This document shows, piece by piece, positions 16,684-26,010 of a stretch of DNA of 64,000 bases (position 1 is its first letter; each line of letters opens with the position of its first letter). The DNA comes from Streptomyces sp. NBC_00376. Lineage in GTDB: Bacteria > Actinomycetota > Actinomycetes > Streptomycetales > Streptomycetaceae. Where the stretch lies: positions 496,001-560,000 of the forward strand of contig NZ_CP107961.1 of the NCBI RefSeq assembly GCF_036077095.1. Reading direction: 5' to 3'. The notes under the pieces are model-generated. The model worked only from the letters and a program-made list of their open reading frames with translations, made no database searches and had not been told where the DNA came from. A program made the position numbers and the translations under genes.

Positions 16684-17409
16684 ATGGAGGGGTTGAGAGA
16701 GCCGCGCCGCGCCGCGACCCTGTCCGCCCAGGCCGCTGATCAACTACGGGAGCAGATCGCCTCCGGCCGCTGGCCGGTCGGTAGTCGCGTACCTTCCGAA
16801 CACGAGTTGGTCGCGATTCTCGGAATCAGTCGCAACACCGTGCGAGAGGCCTTGCGTGCTTTGGTGCATCTGGGCCTGCTGGAAGCCCGTGCCGGAGACG
16901 GCACCTACGTCCGGGTCGCCAGCGAGTTGGAGGCAGTGCTGGTGCGCAGGGCGGCAACGGCACACCTGTCCGATGTCTTCGAGCTGCGCGCGGTATTGGA
17001 GGAGCATGCTGCGGGGCTGGCCGCGCAGCGTCGGACGAGCGCAGACGTGAAGCGATTGCGGGAGCTGCTGCGCAAGGCGCAGGAGACCAACTGTGCTGGT
17101 GAGATGACCGCGTTGGCTGACGTCGATGGCTCATTCCACCTGGCGGTGGTGGAAGCCGGCGGGAACGGGTTGCTTGCCGAGGTCTACAAGCACTTGGGGA
17201 GCGCGCTGGCCGCAGCGGTCGCCGAGCTGACCTGGGGCAGGGATATCGCCGCCGAACACGACCACTGGCACACCACCCTCGTAGAGGCCATTGCGGCGGG
17301 AGATGCGGTGACTGCCCGCTCCGCCGCCTCCACGCTCGTGCGGATCAGCCGTCGCGCCGCGCTGGGGCAAGAAGGGGTGGATGAGCGTGACTGTTCCGAA
17401 AGGCGCTGA
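16684..17409 (+). CDS. GntR family regulator, FadR/FCD subfamily
   Basis: A 241-aa regulator. Residues about 10-75 form the winged helix: AQAADQLREQIASGRWPVGSRVPSEHELVAILGISRNTVREALRALVHLGLLEARAGDGTYVR, the classic GntR signature. The rest is an all-helical FCD ligand domain (VFELRAVLEEHAAGLAAQRR, ALADVDGSFHLAVVEAGGNGLLAEVYKHLGSAL), whose Asp and three His positions usually bind a metal and a carboxylate ligand. ATG 16684 has GGAGG upstream; an in-frame ATG at 16645 also has GGAGG and would add 13 residues. The 3' end overlaps the MFS gene by 29 bp, so it is the first gene of a three-gene operon that it probably controls. Confidence 0.9.
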   Translation: MEGLREPRRAATLSAQAADQLREQIASGRWPVGSRVPSEHELVAILGISRNTVREALRALVHLGLLEARAGDGTYVRVASELEAVLVRRAATAHLSDVFELRAVLEEHAAGLAAQRRTSADVKRLRELLRKAQETNCAGEMTALADVDGSFHLAVVEAGGNGLLAEVYKHLGSALAAAVAELTWGRDIAAEHDHWHTTLVEAIAAGDAVTARSAASTLVRISRRAALGQEGVDERDCSERR

Positions 17410-18655
17410 CGCTCCCGGGGGCGAATCCGACGGTCACCAGGGCGGAGCGCCTCGCGTGGGGTTGTTCCTGGTTGGGATCTTGCTTGTTGCGGCGAATCTG
17501 CGGGCGCCGCTGACAGGTGTCGGCTCGGTGCTGCCGATGATCGAACACGACACCGGCTTGTCCAGCACCGCGGCAGGACTGCTCAACGCTTTGCCACTAC
17601 TGGCTTTCGCGGCCACGTCACCGCTGGTGGGCAGGAGTGCGCAGCGCCACGGAACCGAGCGCGTCTTGTGGATCGCTTTGCTGGTGCTGACGTTCGGCAT
17701 TGTGCTGCGCTCGCTACCAGGCGTGGTGACCTTGTTCGCCGGCACCGTGGTCATGGCAGCAGCGATCGCCTACGGCAACGTGCTGCTGCCCTCGCTGGTC
17801 AAGAGCACTGTTCCCGAACGGCGGATCGCCGCAGTCACCGGGCTCTACGTCACTGTCATGGGGTTGATAGCCGCGGTCTCCTCCGGGGTGTCCGTGCCCC
17901 TGGCTGACCATCTTCCCGGAGGATGGCATACCGCGTTGGGCTGCTGGGCGGTGCTGGCGCTACTCGGGGTCCTGGCCTGGGCACCGCAACTGGTCCGTCG
18001 CCGGCCCGTAACATCCACCGCCCCCGGAGTGGGGCAGGCGCATACCCTGTGGCGTTACCCACTGGCCTGGCAGGTCAGTGCGTTCATGGGGCTGCAGTCC
18101 CTCGGTTTTTACACCACGATCGCGTGGTTGCCCAGCATCGTGCACGACCACGGCGCCTCCGAAGGCGCCGCCGGCTGGCAGCTGTTCCTGCTCCAGGTGA
18201 CCGGTCTGGTCTCCAGCAGTACTGTGCCGATACTCGCCCGACAATTCACTGACCAACGGCTGCTGGCCGTCAGCGGTTCATTGATGTGCGCCACCGGATA
18301 CCTGGGGCTGCTCCTGGCCCCCGAGATGGCGACCGCGTGGAGTGCGCTGATCGGCCTTGGCGGCGGCGCCTGCCTGGTGTTGGCACTGACGTTCCAAGGC
18401 CAGCGTGCGGCCGACGCGCCCCAGGCCGCCGCGCTGTCCGGCATGGCCCAAAGCGTCGGCTACCTCCTGGCCGCCGTTGGGCCCCTGCTGTTCGGCTCAG
18501 CCCACGACCTCGCCGGTGGGTGGACTGTCCCGCTCGGCCTTCTTGTCGCGCTGACCCTCGTTCAGGGCCTCCTCGGCCTTGGAGCTGGTCGCGCCGTCCG
18601 CCTCCCGCAAACAACGACCGCCCAGCTGGCACCGGAAAGGATTCGACCCGCATGA
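17381..18655 (+). CDS. MFS transporter, CynX/NimT type
   Basis: A 424-aa, 12-segment major facilitator of the CynX/NimT branch (cyanate and 2-nitroimidazole carriers). The first helix contains ILLVAANLRAPLTGVGSVLPMIEHDTGLSSTAAGLLNALPLLAFAATSPLVGRSAQRHG, the strongly conserved NLR-P-T-VGP region followed by the loop between helices 2 and 3. A cytoplasmic break (RRRPVTSTAPGVGQAHTLWRYP) lies before the second half, which begins LAWQVSAFMGLQSLGFYTTIAWLPSI. It sits between a FadR-type regulator and a NicX-like enzyme with overlaps on both sides, so it most likely imports that enzyme's substrate. A paralogue is at 33626-34756. Confidence 0.9.
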   Translation: MSVTVPKGADAPGGESDGHQGGAPRVGLFLVGILLVAANLRAPLTGVGSVLPMIEHDTGLSSTAAGLLNALPLLAFAATSPLVGRSAQRHGTERVLWIALLVLTFGIVLRSLPGVVTLFAGTVVMAAAIAYGNVLLPSLVKSTVPERRIAAVTGLYVTVMGLIAAVSSGVSVPLADHLPGGWHTALGCWAVLALLGVLAWAPQLVRRRPVTSTAPGVGQAHTLWRYPLAWQVSAFMGLQSLGFYTTIAWLPSIVHDHGASEGAAGWQLFLLQVTGLVSSSTVPILARQFTDQRLLAVSGSLMCATGYLGLLLAPEMATAWSALIGLGGGACLVLALTFQGQRAADAPQAAALSGMAQSVGYLLAAVGPLLFGSAHDLAGGWTVPLGLLVALTLVQGLLGLGAGRAVRLPQTTTAQLAPERIRPA

Positions 18656-19767
18656 ACGGAACGACCTGCTTCAGTTACTTGGACACTCCCATGGCAGCAC
18701 CGCTGTCCATCACCGAACTCATGCCCGGCGCCTATAACGTCATGGAGTACACCGCCGTTGCCGCCGGCGAACAGGTGCTGATCCTGACGGAGAACTCGGT
18801 GGACCCTGTGGTGGTGCAGGCACTGGCGGCAGCAGCCGCCTATCGCAACGCCGAGGTGCACGTTCTGGCCGTTCCCCCGTTCAGCGCGGGTGGCTGGGAC
18901 TCCGAGCGGCCATCACCAATGCTGTCGGCCATCCACGCCGAGGCTGATGTGGTGCTCTCCTGCACATGGTGGGGTGAGGTGCACAGCGACCGCTTGTTCT
19001 TCGATGAGGTTGCCAAGCGCAAGGCCCGGTTCCTCTCACTGCACCAGACCGCGACCGCATCGGCGCTGGCCACCGGTGCCCGCTTCCCGCTGGAGCTGTA
19101 TTTCGCCTTGGAAGCTAAGGCGACCGCACAACTCGCCGCAGCCAGCGAGATCCGGGTAACCACCGCTGCAGGCACCGACGTGACCTTCCGTGACTTCGTC
19201 ACCAGTGGCCATCACGCTCCTCTCATCGCTGGAATGTGGCGGCCCTTCCCTTACGGTGGCGTCAACTTCTACCCCAACCGCACCGACGGGCTGCTGGTCA
19301 TCGAGGAGTCCACGGTCACCGGCACACCGGCCGAGCCCACCACGATCGAACTCACCAACAACGTGGTAACAGCGATCGAGGGCGCGACTGCTGCCACCGA
19401 GCTACGTCACTATTCACCAAGGGGCTACTACCTGCGGCACGCCCTGATCGGACTCAACCCGAAAGTGCGCTCAAGCGGTGGCACCCAGTTCGAACGGGAG
19501 AAGCACGCCGGTGCGTTCTACCTTGGTCTGGACGCCCTGACCGAGGAGGGGGAGCCTGACCGTAGCGGGCCAGGACACGCCCACTGCGACTGCCAGTTCG
19601 ACAAGCCGACCATCACCATTGACGGCACACCCTTTATTGAGGACGGCCGCCTCCGCCTTCTCGAAGATCCCGAAATCCGCGAACTAGCCGCATGGTTCGG
19701 TCCCGCCGATGTGCTCCTCGATTCCAATCCCCGAATGGTGCTACCTGCCAGATACACGCGGTATTAA
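18652..19767 (+). CDS. M29/NicX-like metalloenzyme (2,5-dihydroxypyridine dioxygenase or aminopeptidase-T related)
   Basis: A 371-aa protein starting at ATG 18652, with a 4-bp ATGA overlap with the MFS gene. It resembles the family shared by M29 aminopeptidases and NicX, the non-haem iron 2,5-dihydroxypyridine 5,6-dioxygenase of nicotinate breakdown. Candidate metal residues are H263 (RHALIGLNP) and H309-x-H311-x-D313 (GHAHCDCQFDKPT); NicX binds iron with two His and one Asp in a similar order. The fold has an N-terminal alpha/beta domain (QVLILTENSVDPVVVQALAAAAAYRNAEVHVLAVPP). It is the last gene of the GntR-MFS operon, followed by a hairpin. A ring-cleaving or amide-hydrolysing role on an imported heterocycle is inferred. 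Confidence 0.75.
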   Translation: MNGTTCFSYLDTPMAAPLSITELMPGAYNVMEYTAVAAGEQVLILTENSVDPVVVQALAAAAAYRNAEVHVLAVPPFSAGGWDSERPSPMLSAIHAEADVVLSCTWWGEVHSDRLFFDEVAKRKARFLSLHQTATASALATGARFPLELYFALEAKATAQLAAASEIRVTTAAGTDVTFRDFVTSGHHAPLIAGMWRPFPYGGVNFYPNRTDGLLVIEESTVTGTPAEPTTIELTNNVVTAIEGATAATELRHYSPRGYYLRHALIGLNPKVRSSGGTQFEREKHAGAFYLGLDALTEEGEPDRSGPGHAHCDCQFDKPTITIDGTPFIEDGRLRLLEDPEIRELAAWFGPADVLLDSNPRMVLPARYTRY

Positions 19768-19836
19768 GGCCGTGTCCTATGGTCTGACTAACCCCCTGCG
19801 GTAGCCCCAAGACATTGTGCATGGCTACCGAGGCTG

Positions 19837-19869
19837 CACTATCTGGGCCGCGGAGTGGCCCAGATAGTG
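19837..19869 (+). terminator. stem-loop terminator of the GntR-MFS-NicX operon
   Basis: CACTATCTGGGCC (19837-19849) pairs perfectly with GGCCCAGATAGTG (19857-19869) over a short loop. It sits 70 bp after the NicX-like stop and before a convergent gene, so it can serve both strands. A further small inverted repeat, AGCACGGAGTGCT, follows directly. Confidence 0.8.
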
Positions 19870-19919
19870 GAAGCACGGAGTGCTTCAATAGCCCACCCTG
19901 TCGCGTAATTTATGCACCC

Positions 19920-21140
19920 CTACGGCGCGGTGGGCAGGTGTGGGGAGCGGAGCACGAGCAGGGTGATCTCGCTGGGCGCGAAGACGCGGAAGGGCGGGCC
20001 CCAGAAGCCGGTGCCGCGGCTGGTGTAGAGAAGGGTGCGGGCGCCATGGTGGCTGAGGCCGGCAAGGGCGGGCTGGTCGATGCGGACCAGGTGGTGGAAG
20101 GGCCAGATCTGGCCGCCGTGGGTGTGGCCCGAGAGCTGGAGGTCGATGCCTTCGGCTGCCGCCCGGTCGACGAACTTGGGCTGGTGTGCCAGGAGCAGGA
20201 CGGGCAGATCGGGGTCGGCGCCGTTCAAGGCTCCGGCGAGATGGGCGCGGTGGCCTGCCAGACCGGAGGACTCGGCGGTGACGTCGTCCACGCCGGCGAC
20301 CACGAGGGTGTCGCCGCCGCGTTCGAGCAGCAGATGGCGGTTGCGCAGCGGCTCCCAGCCCAGCTCGTCCATCAGGTCGACCCAGCCCTGGGCCTCGCTG
20401 TAGTACTCGTGGTTGCCGGTGACATACACACGGGCCCGGGTGGCCCGCACGGTACCGAGCGGTGCGGCCTGGGCGCGGCGGCGTTCGGCCGTACCGTCCG
20501 CGATGTCACCGGTGTGGCAGACCAGGTCGGCTTCCAGAGCGTTCGCCGTCTCGCACATCCGCGCCGACCAGCGGGTGCGATCGAGTGGGCCGTAGTGGGT
20601 GTCGGTGATGAGGACGACGCGGGTGCCGTCCAGCCCGGCACCCAGTCGCGGGAGTTGCACGTCGAGTCGGCGCACGCGTGGCACGCGGCGGGCCTCGGCG
20701 TACCCCCACGCGAGCAGTACGGCGGTTACGCCGAGGACGGCCCAGGTGACGATTCGGGCCCGGTCCTGACTCTCGCCGACGCCGGCCACGGTCAGGGCGA
20801 GCCGCAAGAGGACGCCGAGCAGAACGGACCAGGTGAACAGAACCCAGCTGGTGCCCAGCAGGGTGTCACCGATGATGGCCGCCCGGTCCTGTTGGCGCCG
20901 GCCGTGGCCGCGCACCATCGCGAGCGGCATACCAACGAGGCCGAGGACGAACAGGACGGTGCCGGCCAGCGTGACGGGCAGCGGCCAGTGCTGGCCGGTG
21001 TGCAGGAGCACCCAGCAGGGCACGGCCCACAGCAGGACGGGGGCGATCAGCGGGATGTAGCGCATCAGGCGGTGCAGTCGGCTCTGCCGCGGCGCTTGCG
21101 CTTCACCCTCGGCGGGCCGGGTGTTGCTGGTGGCGGTCAT
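19920..21140 (-). CDS. membrane-bound metallophosphoesterase (YkuE-like)
   Basis: A 406-aa protein. Four or five membrane segments fill residues about 25-160 (YIPLIAPVLLWAVPCWVLL, LAGTVLFVLGLVGMPLAMV, LLGTSWVLFTWSVLLGVLLRLALTV, IVTWAVLGVTAVLLAWGYA). The calcineurin-like domain then has all metal motifs: ITDTHYG (D-x-H), HTGDIADG (GD), YVTGNHEYY (GNHE), LLLAHQPK (H) and LSGHTHGGQIWP (GHTHGG). The YkuE-type arrangement suggests action on a membrane phospholipid or isoprenoid phosphate. ATG 21140 has GGAGGGGAAG just upstream and is preferred over a GTG-type start 72 bp earlier. It converges on the NicX operon. Confidence 0.9.
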   Translation of the reverse strand: MTATSNTRPAEGEAQAPRQSRLHRLMRYIPLIAPVLLWAVPCWVLLHTGQHWPLPVTLAGTVLFVLGLVGMPLAMVRGHGRRQQDRAAIIGDTLLGTSWVLFTWSVLLGVLLRLALTVAGVGESQDRARIVTWAVLGVTAVLLAWGYAEARRVPRVRRLDVQLPRLGAGLDGTRVVLITDTHYGPLDRTRWSARMCETANALEADLVCHTGDIADGTAERRRAQAAPLGTVRATRARVYVTGNHEYYSEAQGWVDLMDELGWEPLRNRHLLLERGGDTLVVAGVDDVTAESSGLAGHRAHLAGALNGADPDLPVLLLAHQPKFVDRAAAEGIDLQLSGHTHGGQIWPFHHLVRIDQPALAGLSHHGARTLLYTSRGTGFWGPPFRVFAPSEITLLVLRSPHLPTAP

Positions 21141-21303
21141 GCTTCCCCTCCCTGACCAGGCTGCCGTCTCGCGCACTGTATCCGGTCGCCCTCGGGCCGG
21201 CCGGACCGGCATTCATGGGCGCGGCCCCTTGGGGCGAAGGGTTCTCTGCATGATGGCAAGACTCCGCCGCGGACACCTCCCTTGGCATGAGCCGGGCAGG
21301 GTG

Positions 21304-21560
21304 CTACTGCCTTCCCCGGCTGAGTGGTGCGGGATTGCGGCTGGTCCAATGGTGGCGGTGGTGGCGAACGTGGTCGGGGTTGATGTAGTGCCACCGGTGG
21401 CGTTTGAGTTCGGATTGCAGGCGGTCCGTCACGGTGTCCACGACTCTAAGGTCGTCGGTCAGGACGTACGCTCCGGCGTCGAAGAGGACGTGGCAGTTCG
21501 GGCAGAGGCACAGCAGGTTCCAAAGCGGGGAACCCCGTTCTGGTGGGAGAGGGAAGCAGT
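21304..21560 (-). pseudogene. HNH endonuclease C-terminal fragment (SRA-YDG/HNH type)
   Basis: Read leftward, NLLCLCPNCHVLFDAGAYVLTDDLRVVDTVTDRLQSELKRHRWHYINPDHVRHHRHHW is the end of an HNH domain of the kind that follows an SRA-YDG domain in modified-DNA-dependent endonucleases (CLCPNCHxxFD..). Everything upstream (the AAHI..L HNH start) is lost where the sequence joins the Ymh-type gene at about 21555. It keeps its natural stop. Confidence 0.7.
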
Positions 21561-22046
21561 GACCCGCACCATTGCCCAGTTGGAGGCTGAGCAGGAACTC
21601 GCCGACAACCTCGGCTCCGGTGCGCCCCAGCTGGACGCGTCGACGATGCATCCGTGGGTGTGGGGCAGTGTCCAGGGCCTATGGGGGAGTGGGCACTACC
21701 GGCAGGCCGTCGGGATGGCGGCCGTAGCTGTGAATGCCCAGTCGCAGGCCAAGCTCGGGCGGAAAGACTTGTCGGAGTCGAAGCTCCTCGGTGAGGCGTT
21801 CAGCATCAAGCCGCCCGAGGCAGGGAAACCGCGGCTTCGTCTCGGCCCGAACGACGGCAGTGATACGTGGCGCAGCCGTCACGAGGGCGCTGGTGCGTTC
21901 GCGCGCGGCGTGTACTCCGCGATCCGCACCCCGATCGCTCACGAGCAGGGGACGAGCTGACGGAGAGTGAGGCGCTGGAGATGCTGGCCGCGTTCAGTCT
22001 CCTCGCGAACTGGATCGACGATGCGACCGTGGAGACGGCCTCGTAG
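21559..22046 (+). pseudogene. TIGR02391/Ymh family protein with C-terminal frameshift
   Basis: From GTG 21559 the frame reads VTRTIAQLEAEQELADNLGSGAPQLDASTMHPWVWGSVQGLWGSGHYRQAVGMAAVAVNAQSQAKLGRKDLSESKLLGEAFS through RSRHEGAGAFARGVYSAIRTPIAHEQG, the Ymh (TIGR02391) domain with its conserved R-P-AHE. At 21950-21960 the frame breaks in GGGG: the proper ending ELTESEALEMLAAFSLLANWIDDATVETAS continues one base away to a stop at 22046. The N-terminal part of the family protein is shortened by the junction with the HNH fragment. The frameshift may be real decay or a homopolymer sequencing error. Confidence 0.75.
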
Positions 22047-22058
22047 CATCCGCTGCGC

Positions 22059-22656
22059 TCAGGCGGGTGTCAGGCCGCTGGTGTCCAGGTCCAGATTGAA
22101 CGGGTCTGGGAGACGCAGCACGGCACCGAAGGGGTGGGGGCCGTCGACGCGGGTGTAGCCCAGGTGCCCGGGTTCGGAGAACAGGGTGACGCTGCCCTCG
22201 ATCCGGTCGACGAGGAGGTAGAGCGGGGCCCGGTACTCGGCGTACCGGCGGCGCTTTACGCCCCGGTTGGTTTCCGCGTTCGACTCCGACGTCACTTCCA
22301 CGACGAGGAGTGTCTGGTCGGGGAGCAGTGCCCCCCACCCTTCGCGAGGTCCTCGGGAACGACGGCGATGTCGGGGACGTACCAGTTCGACGACCCGAGC
22401 AGGTCCAGGTTCCCCGAGCCTTCAACGCAGCCGAGTTCATCGACCCGGTCCTCGAGCTGCCGGCGCACTATTCGGGCGGCACGTTCATGGTCCCAGGTCG
22501 GCGACACGGGCTCGATGATCCCCTCAATGATCTGAACACGGTCCCCGCGGATGTGCTGAACGGCGTACTTGAGGGCGCGCTCGGAGTCGATGCCGTAGCC
22601 GTAGCCGGGTGCGCTCGTGATCTGTTCGGCCTCTGATGGTGGTGCCTGAGAGCATC
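22059..22656 (-). pseudogene. Uma2 family (DUF820, PD-(D/E)XK-like) protein, frameshifted
   Basis: The protein is spread over frames: GYGIDSERALKYAVQHIRGDRVQIIEGIIEPVSPTWDHERAARIVRRQLEDRVDELGCVEGSGNLDLLGSSNWYVPDIAVVPEDLAKGG, then after a break in the GGGGGG run near 22332, LLVVEVTSESNAETNRGVKRRRYAEYRAPLYLLVDRIEGSVTLFSEP. PDIAVVP and LVVEVTSES are the Uma2 nuclease-fold motifs (D..VV.......E(V/I).S.S). A further shift near the start (about 22650) separates the ATG from the body. Uma2 proteins are a large family of unclear function in streptomycetes. It converges on the Ymh gene. Confidence 0.75.
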
Positions 22657-22837
22657 ATGCCCTGACCGCCCGTAGCGACGCGCGGGGCACGGGTGATATG
22701 AGACACCGCGCAGAACCGTACCGGCCGTGGCCAGCGGGCCGCATGGTGCAGGAAACAGCACCGAGCTGGGCCTGAGCGCCTGTGCGCCCCACCGGGCCCC
22801 CTCCCCGCGGCCATAACTGTGACAGACCGTCGATTGC

Positions 22838-23050
22838 ATGGGCGGACGCTGCGGGAAGTGCCATGGCCTATCAATGCCTGACGACGACCTGGTGAACGTC
22901 GCTCCTGGGGAGCACTGGTGCGAGAGGTGCTGTGAGGACTGGGCGTACGACGGTCTGGTTGAGGGACGGAATCGTGGTGAAGACGACTTGCCGACCATGC
23001 CGATCGGTGATCCTGATGAGGCGCAGCACCGGCGAGGAACAGCGGCGTAG
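22838..23050 (+). CDS. small protein with two CxxC pairs (possible zinc ribbon)
   Basis: A 70-aa frame starting at ATG 22838 reads MGGRCGKCHGLSMPDDDLVNVAP then EHWCERCCEDWAYDGLVEGRN. CGKC and CERC are 23 residues apart, which is compatible with a small zinc ribbon. Codon positions look coding through residue 50. There is no strong ribosome site. Not recognised as a family. Confidence 0.4.
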   Translation: MGGRCGKCHGLSMPDDDLVNVAPGEHWCERCCEDWAYDGLVEGRNRGEDDLPTMPIGDPDEAQHRRGTAA

Positions 23051-23153
23051 GGTCCGCGCCTGGCCGATGCGTAGTGTGACTGGGCGCCTGAGTTGGCCCG
23101 GACCGCGAACTGGAATGCCAAGGGGGCGCAGCGGTCGGATAACTCCGTTCTAG

Positions 23154-24534
23154 TAGGGCTTTGTTAGGTGGTGTCGTAGGGCTGCCATGGGGTGGGTTGT
23201 CGGCAGGTGGGGCAGGTTCCGGTCCAGGTGGCCAGCAGATGTTGGAGGAGGTCCAGGGCCTGGTAGAGGGTCAGGCCCTGGCAGGGACTTTTGGGCAGGT
23301 CCGCTGTTCGGTCAGGAACAGGTGGGCGGCGGTGACGAGGGTGACGTGGCGGTGCCAGCCGGTGAATGAGCGGCCTTCGAAGTGGTCGAGTCCGAGGGTG
23401 GTCTTCAGCTCGCGGTAGTCGTGCTCGATGCGCCACCGTAACTTCGCGAGGCGGACCAGATCCCGGGCCGGGATGTCGGCTGGCAGGTTGGATATCCAGT
23501 ACTTGACCGGCTCGTCCTCACCCTCGGGCCACTGGGCGATCAGCCAGGTCAGGCCGATGACACCGTCGGGAGCGGGCTTTGGACGGCGTCCCGCGAGCCG
23601 GATGCGCAGGAACACGAAGCGGGAGGTCATCGCGGCTTTGGAGCCCTTGCGCCAGGTGACCGTCACCGCTTTGTCGCGGCCGGCGGCCAGGACGTGTTCG
23701 CGCAGGCTGAGTGGGCGGGTTCGGTAGCGGGGCAGCGGCCTGGGACCGAGCCCACCGTAGGGCGGCTGGTGGGGCTTGGCCGCCTCGGCATGAGCGGTCA
23801 GTTCGCCCTTGACCTGCAGTGCGTAGGCCAGGCCCCGGTCTTCCAGCGCGTGCCGGAAGTCGGCGTTCGCGCCGTAGCCGGCATCCGCGACCAGCACCGC
23901 GGGCCACAGTCCGACCGCTGCCAGTTCGTCGAGCATGTCCAGCGCGAGCTGCCACTTCGGCCGGTGACGCTCTTCGTCGGGGATCCGGCAGTGGGCCCGC
24001 CGGTCCGCCGCTTCTGGGCTGTCCCAGCTCTGGGGCAGGAACAGCCGCCACGAGAGCGGGCAGGATGCGGTGTCGGAGGCGGCATGGACGCTGACGCCGA
24101 TCTGGCAGTTGCCGACCTTGCCCAGGGTGCCGGAGTACTGCCGGGCCACCCCGGGCGAGGACACTCCGTCCTTGGGGAAGCCGGTGTCGTCCACCACCCA
24201 CACCTGCGGACGCACCACCCCGACCGCACGGCGGGCCAACCCCGCGCGGACTGTGCCCACCGGCCAGGTCGAGGACGTCATGAACTGCTGCAACTGCTGA
24301 TGGTCCACACCCAGACGCCCAGGCGATCGGCTGCATCGACTTCCGACGCCCGTCCAGCAACAGACCCCGCAGATACAACCGGCCCTTCACCCGCTGGTCA
24401 GCACGTCTCAGCGAAGCGAACACCTCCCCGGCGAACTCCTCCAACCGGCCACGACACAAAGCGAGTTCATCCGCCCTCATACCAGCAGGAAACCACCAGA
24501 ACCACCGCCTGCCCAGACACGTAACAAAGCCCTA
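23154..24534. mobile_element. IS701 family insertion sequence, 1381 bp, with CTAG duplication
   Basis: The ends TAGGGCTTTGTTA (23154-23166) and TAACAAAGCCCTA (24522-24534) are perfect 13-bp inverted repeats. They are flanked by CTAG at 23150-23153 and 24535-24538, the 4-bp target typical of IS701. The transposase inside is frameshifted twice. An IS4 element is inserted exactly at its right border. Confidence 0.85.
23164..24480 (-). pseudogene. IS701 family transposase, two frameshifts
   Basis: The start MRADELALCRGRLEEFAGEVFASLRRADQRVKGRLYLRGLLLDGRRKSMQPIA leaves frame near 24320, and the main frame resumes at VDHQQLQQFMTSSTWPVG. The DDE core is then intact: VVDDTGFPKDGVSSPGVARQYSGTLGKVGNCQIGV (first Asp), LVADAGYGANADFRHALED (second), LRWRIEHDYRELKTTLGLDHFEGRSFTGWHRHV (Glu region). 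A second shift near 23300 separates the true tail LPKSPCQGLTLYQALDLLQHLLATWTGTCPTCRQPTPW. The copy is probably inactive but was recently complete. Confidence 0.85.
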
Positions 24535-24541
24535 CTAGGGC

Positions 24542-26010
24542 CAATACCGGTGACTTTGTTGGTGGTGGGTCGTTGGGTGTGGTGTGCCAAGGCCTGGACA
24601 GGTGAAGTCGTCGGGTGAGCGGTTGTCGGACCGGATCGCTCTGGGTGTGCTGACGCGGGTGTTTGCGCCCGAGTTGGTGGATGAGGTGGTTGTTGGGTGT
24701 GGGCGTCTGGAACAGCGGTCGCGGCTGTTGCCGGCCCGGGTGGTGGTCTATTTCGTGCTCGCGATGTGTCTGTTCTCCGGGCAGGGCTATGAGGAGGTGG
24801 CCCGACTGCTGACGCAGGGGCTGGAGCGGGTGCGGCGGTGGGAGAAACCGTGGCAGGTGCCCACGACAGCGGCGATCGGCCGGGCCCGCCGGCGATTGGG
24901 GCCGGAGCCGTTGAAGGTGCTGTTCGCGCGAGTGTGCCGGCCGGTGGCCGCCCCGGACACTGCTGGTGCCTGGTATCGGCAGTGGCGTCTGGTTGCGGTG
25001 GACGGCACGGTCTTCGATGTGCCGGACACCGGGGCGAACAGCGATTTCTTCGGCCGGCCCGGCTCGGGCCGGGGACAGCAGCGCAGTGCCTACCCGCGGG
25101 TGAGGGTCGCTGCGCTGGTGGAGTGCGGGACACACGCGGTGTTCGCCGCGGCGACCGGCCCGCTGTCGGTTCATGAACAGCAGTTGATTCCCGGCCTGCT
25201 GGGCCGGCTCGAGCCGGGAATGCTGCTGATGGCCGACCGCGGCATCACCGGCTTCGAGCTGTGGCGGGCCGCCTCGGACACGGGCGCGGACCTGTTGTGG
25301 CGCGTCCGGAAGAACATCGTGCTCCCGGTCCTCGAAGCCTTCGACGACGGCTCCTACCTGTCCGAGATCGTTGCGGCAGGCGACCGCAAGCACCGGGACC
25401 CGGTCCGGGTCCGCGTCATCGAGTACACCCTCGGCCGCGAGGACGCCGACACGGTCTACCGGCTGATCACGACCATCTGCAACCCGCAGGAGGCCCCTGC
25501 GGCCGACCTGGCGGGCCTCTACCATCAACGCTGGGAGATCGAGAACACCCTGGACGAGATCAAGACCCATCAGGGCGGACACCGCCTCGTCCTCCGCTCC
25601 CAGTACCCCGATGGCGTCGAGCAGGAAATCTACGGTTTCCTTCTTGTCCACCACGCACTCCGGGACGTCATGCACCACACCGCTCACCAGGCCGGCCTCG
25701 ACCCCGACAGACTGTCCTTCACCCGCACCCTTCGCATCGCTCGCCGCCACGTCACCGACCAGGCGGCACTTTCCCCCCTCACGACTCAGTCGAGCCCTGA
25801 CCCACGCCATCCGTGAGCTGCTGGAACGACTCCTGCCACCCCGCAGGCAACGCTCCAACCCCCGTGTCATCAAACGCAAGATGGCCAACTGGCACCTCAA
25901 ACACACCCACCACCGCAACCCACCCCGACCACCCGCAGCAGCAATCACACTCATCCCGCCCACCAAACCCGCCAGCAGACGCCAGAAGAGCACCTAAATC
26001 ACCGGTATTG
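24542..26010. mobile_element. IS4 family insertion sequence, 1469 bp, with 10-bp duplication
   Basis: Inverted ends CAATACCGGTGA (24542-24553) and TCACCGGTATTG (25999-26010) are perfect over 12 bp. The direct repeat CTACTAGGGC at 24532-24541 and 26011-26020 is a 10-bp target duplication, as expected for IS4. It includes the last 3 bp of the IS701 and its CTAG, showing that the IS4 copy came later. Confidence 0.85.
24584..25997 (+). pseudogene. IS4 family transposase with frameshift near the C terminus
   Basis: From 24584 the frame reads SGERLSDRIALGVLTRVFAPELVDEVV, with the DDE residues in WRLVAVDGTVFDVPDTGANSDFFGRPGSG (D), MLLMADRGITGFELWRAA (D) and YHQRWEIENTLDEIKTHQGGHR (E, in the Y-2-R-3-E-6-K signature of IS4). 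After RRHVTDQA the frame slips in the CCCCCC run near 25777; the proper ending FPPSRLSRALTHAIRELLERLLPPRRQRSNPRVIKRKMANW continues to a stop at 25997. If the slip is a sequencing error or is bypassed, the element could be active. Otherwise the tail is lost. Confidence 0.85.

Noticed and set aside
19769..19795. AAGGCCGTGTCCTATGG after the NicX-like gene resembles the end of the IS5-type element.
   Set aside because: Only about ten bases match, there is no partner repeat and no transposase sequence nearby; it could be a chance match or a very old scar.
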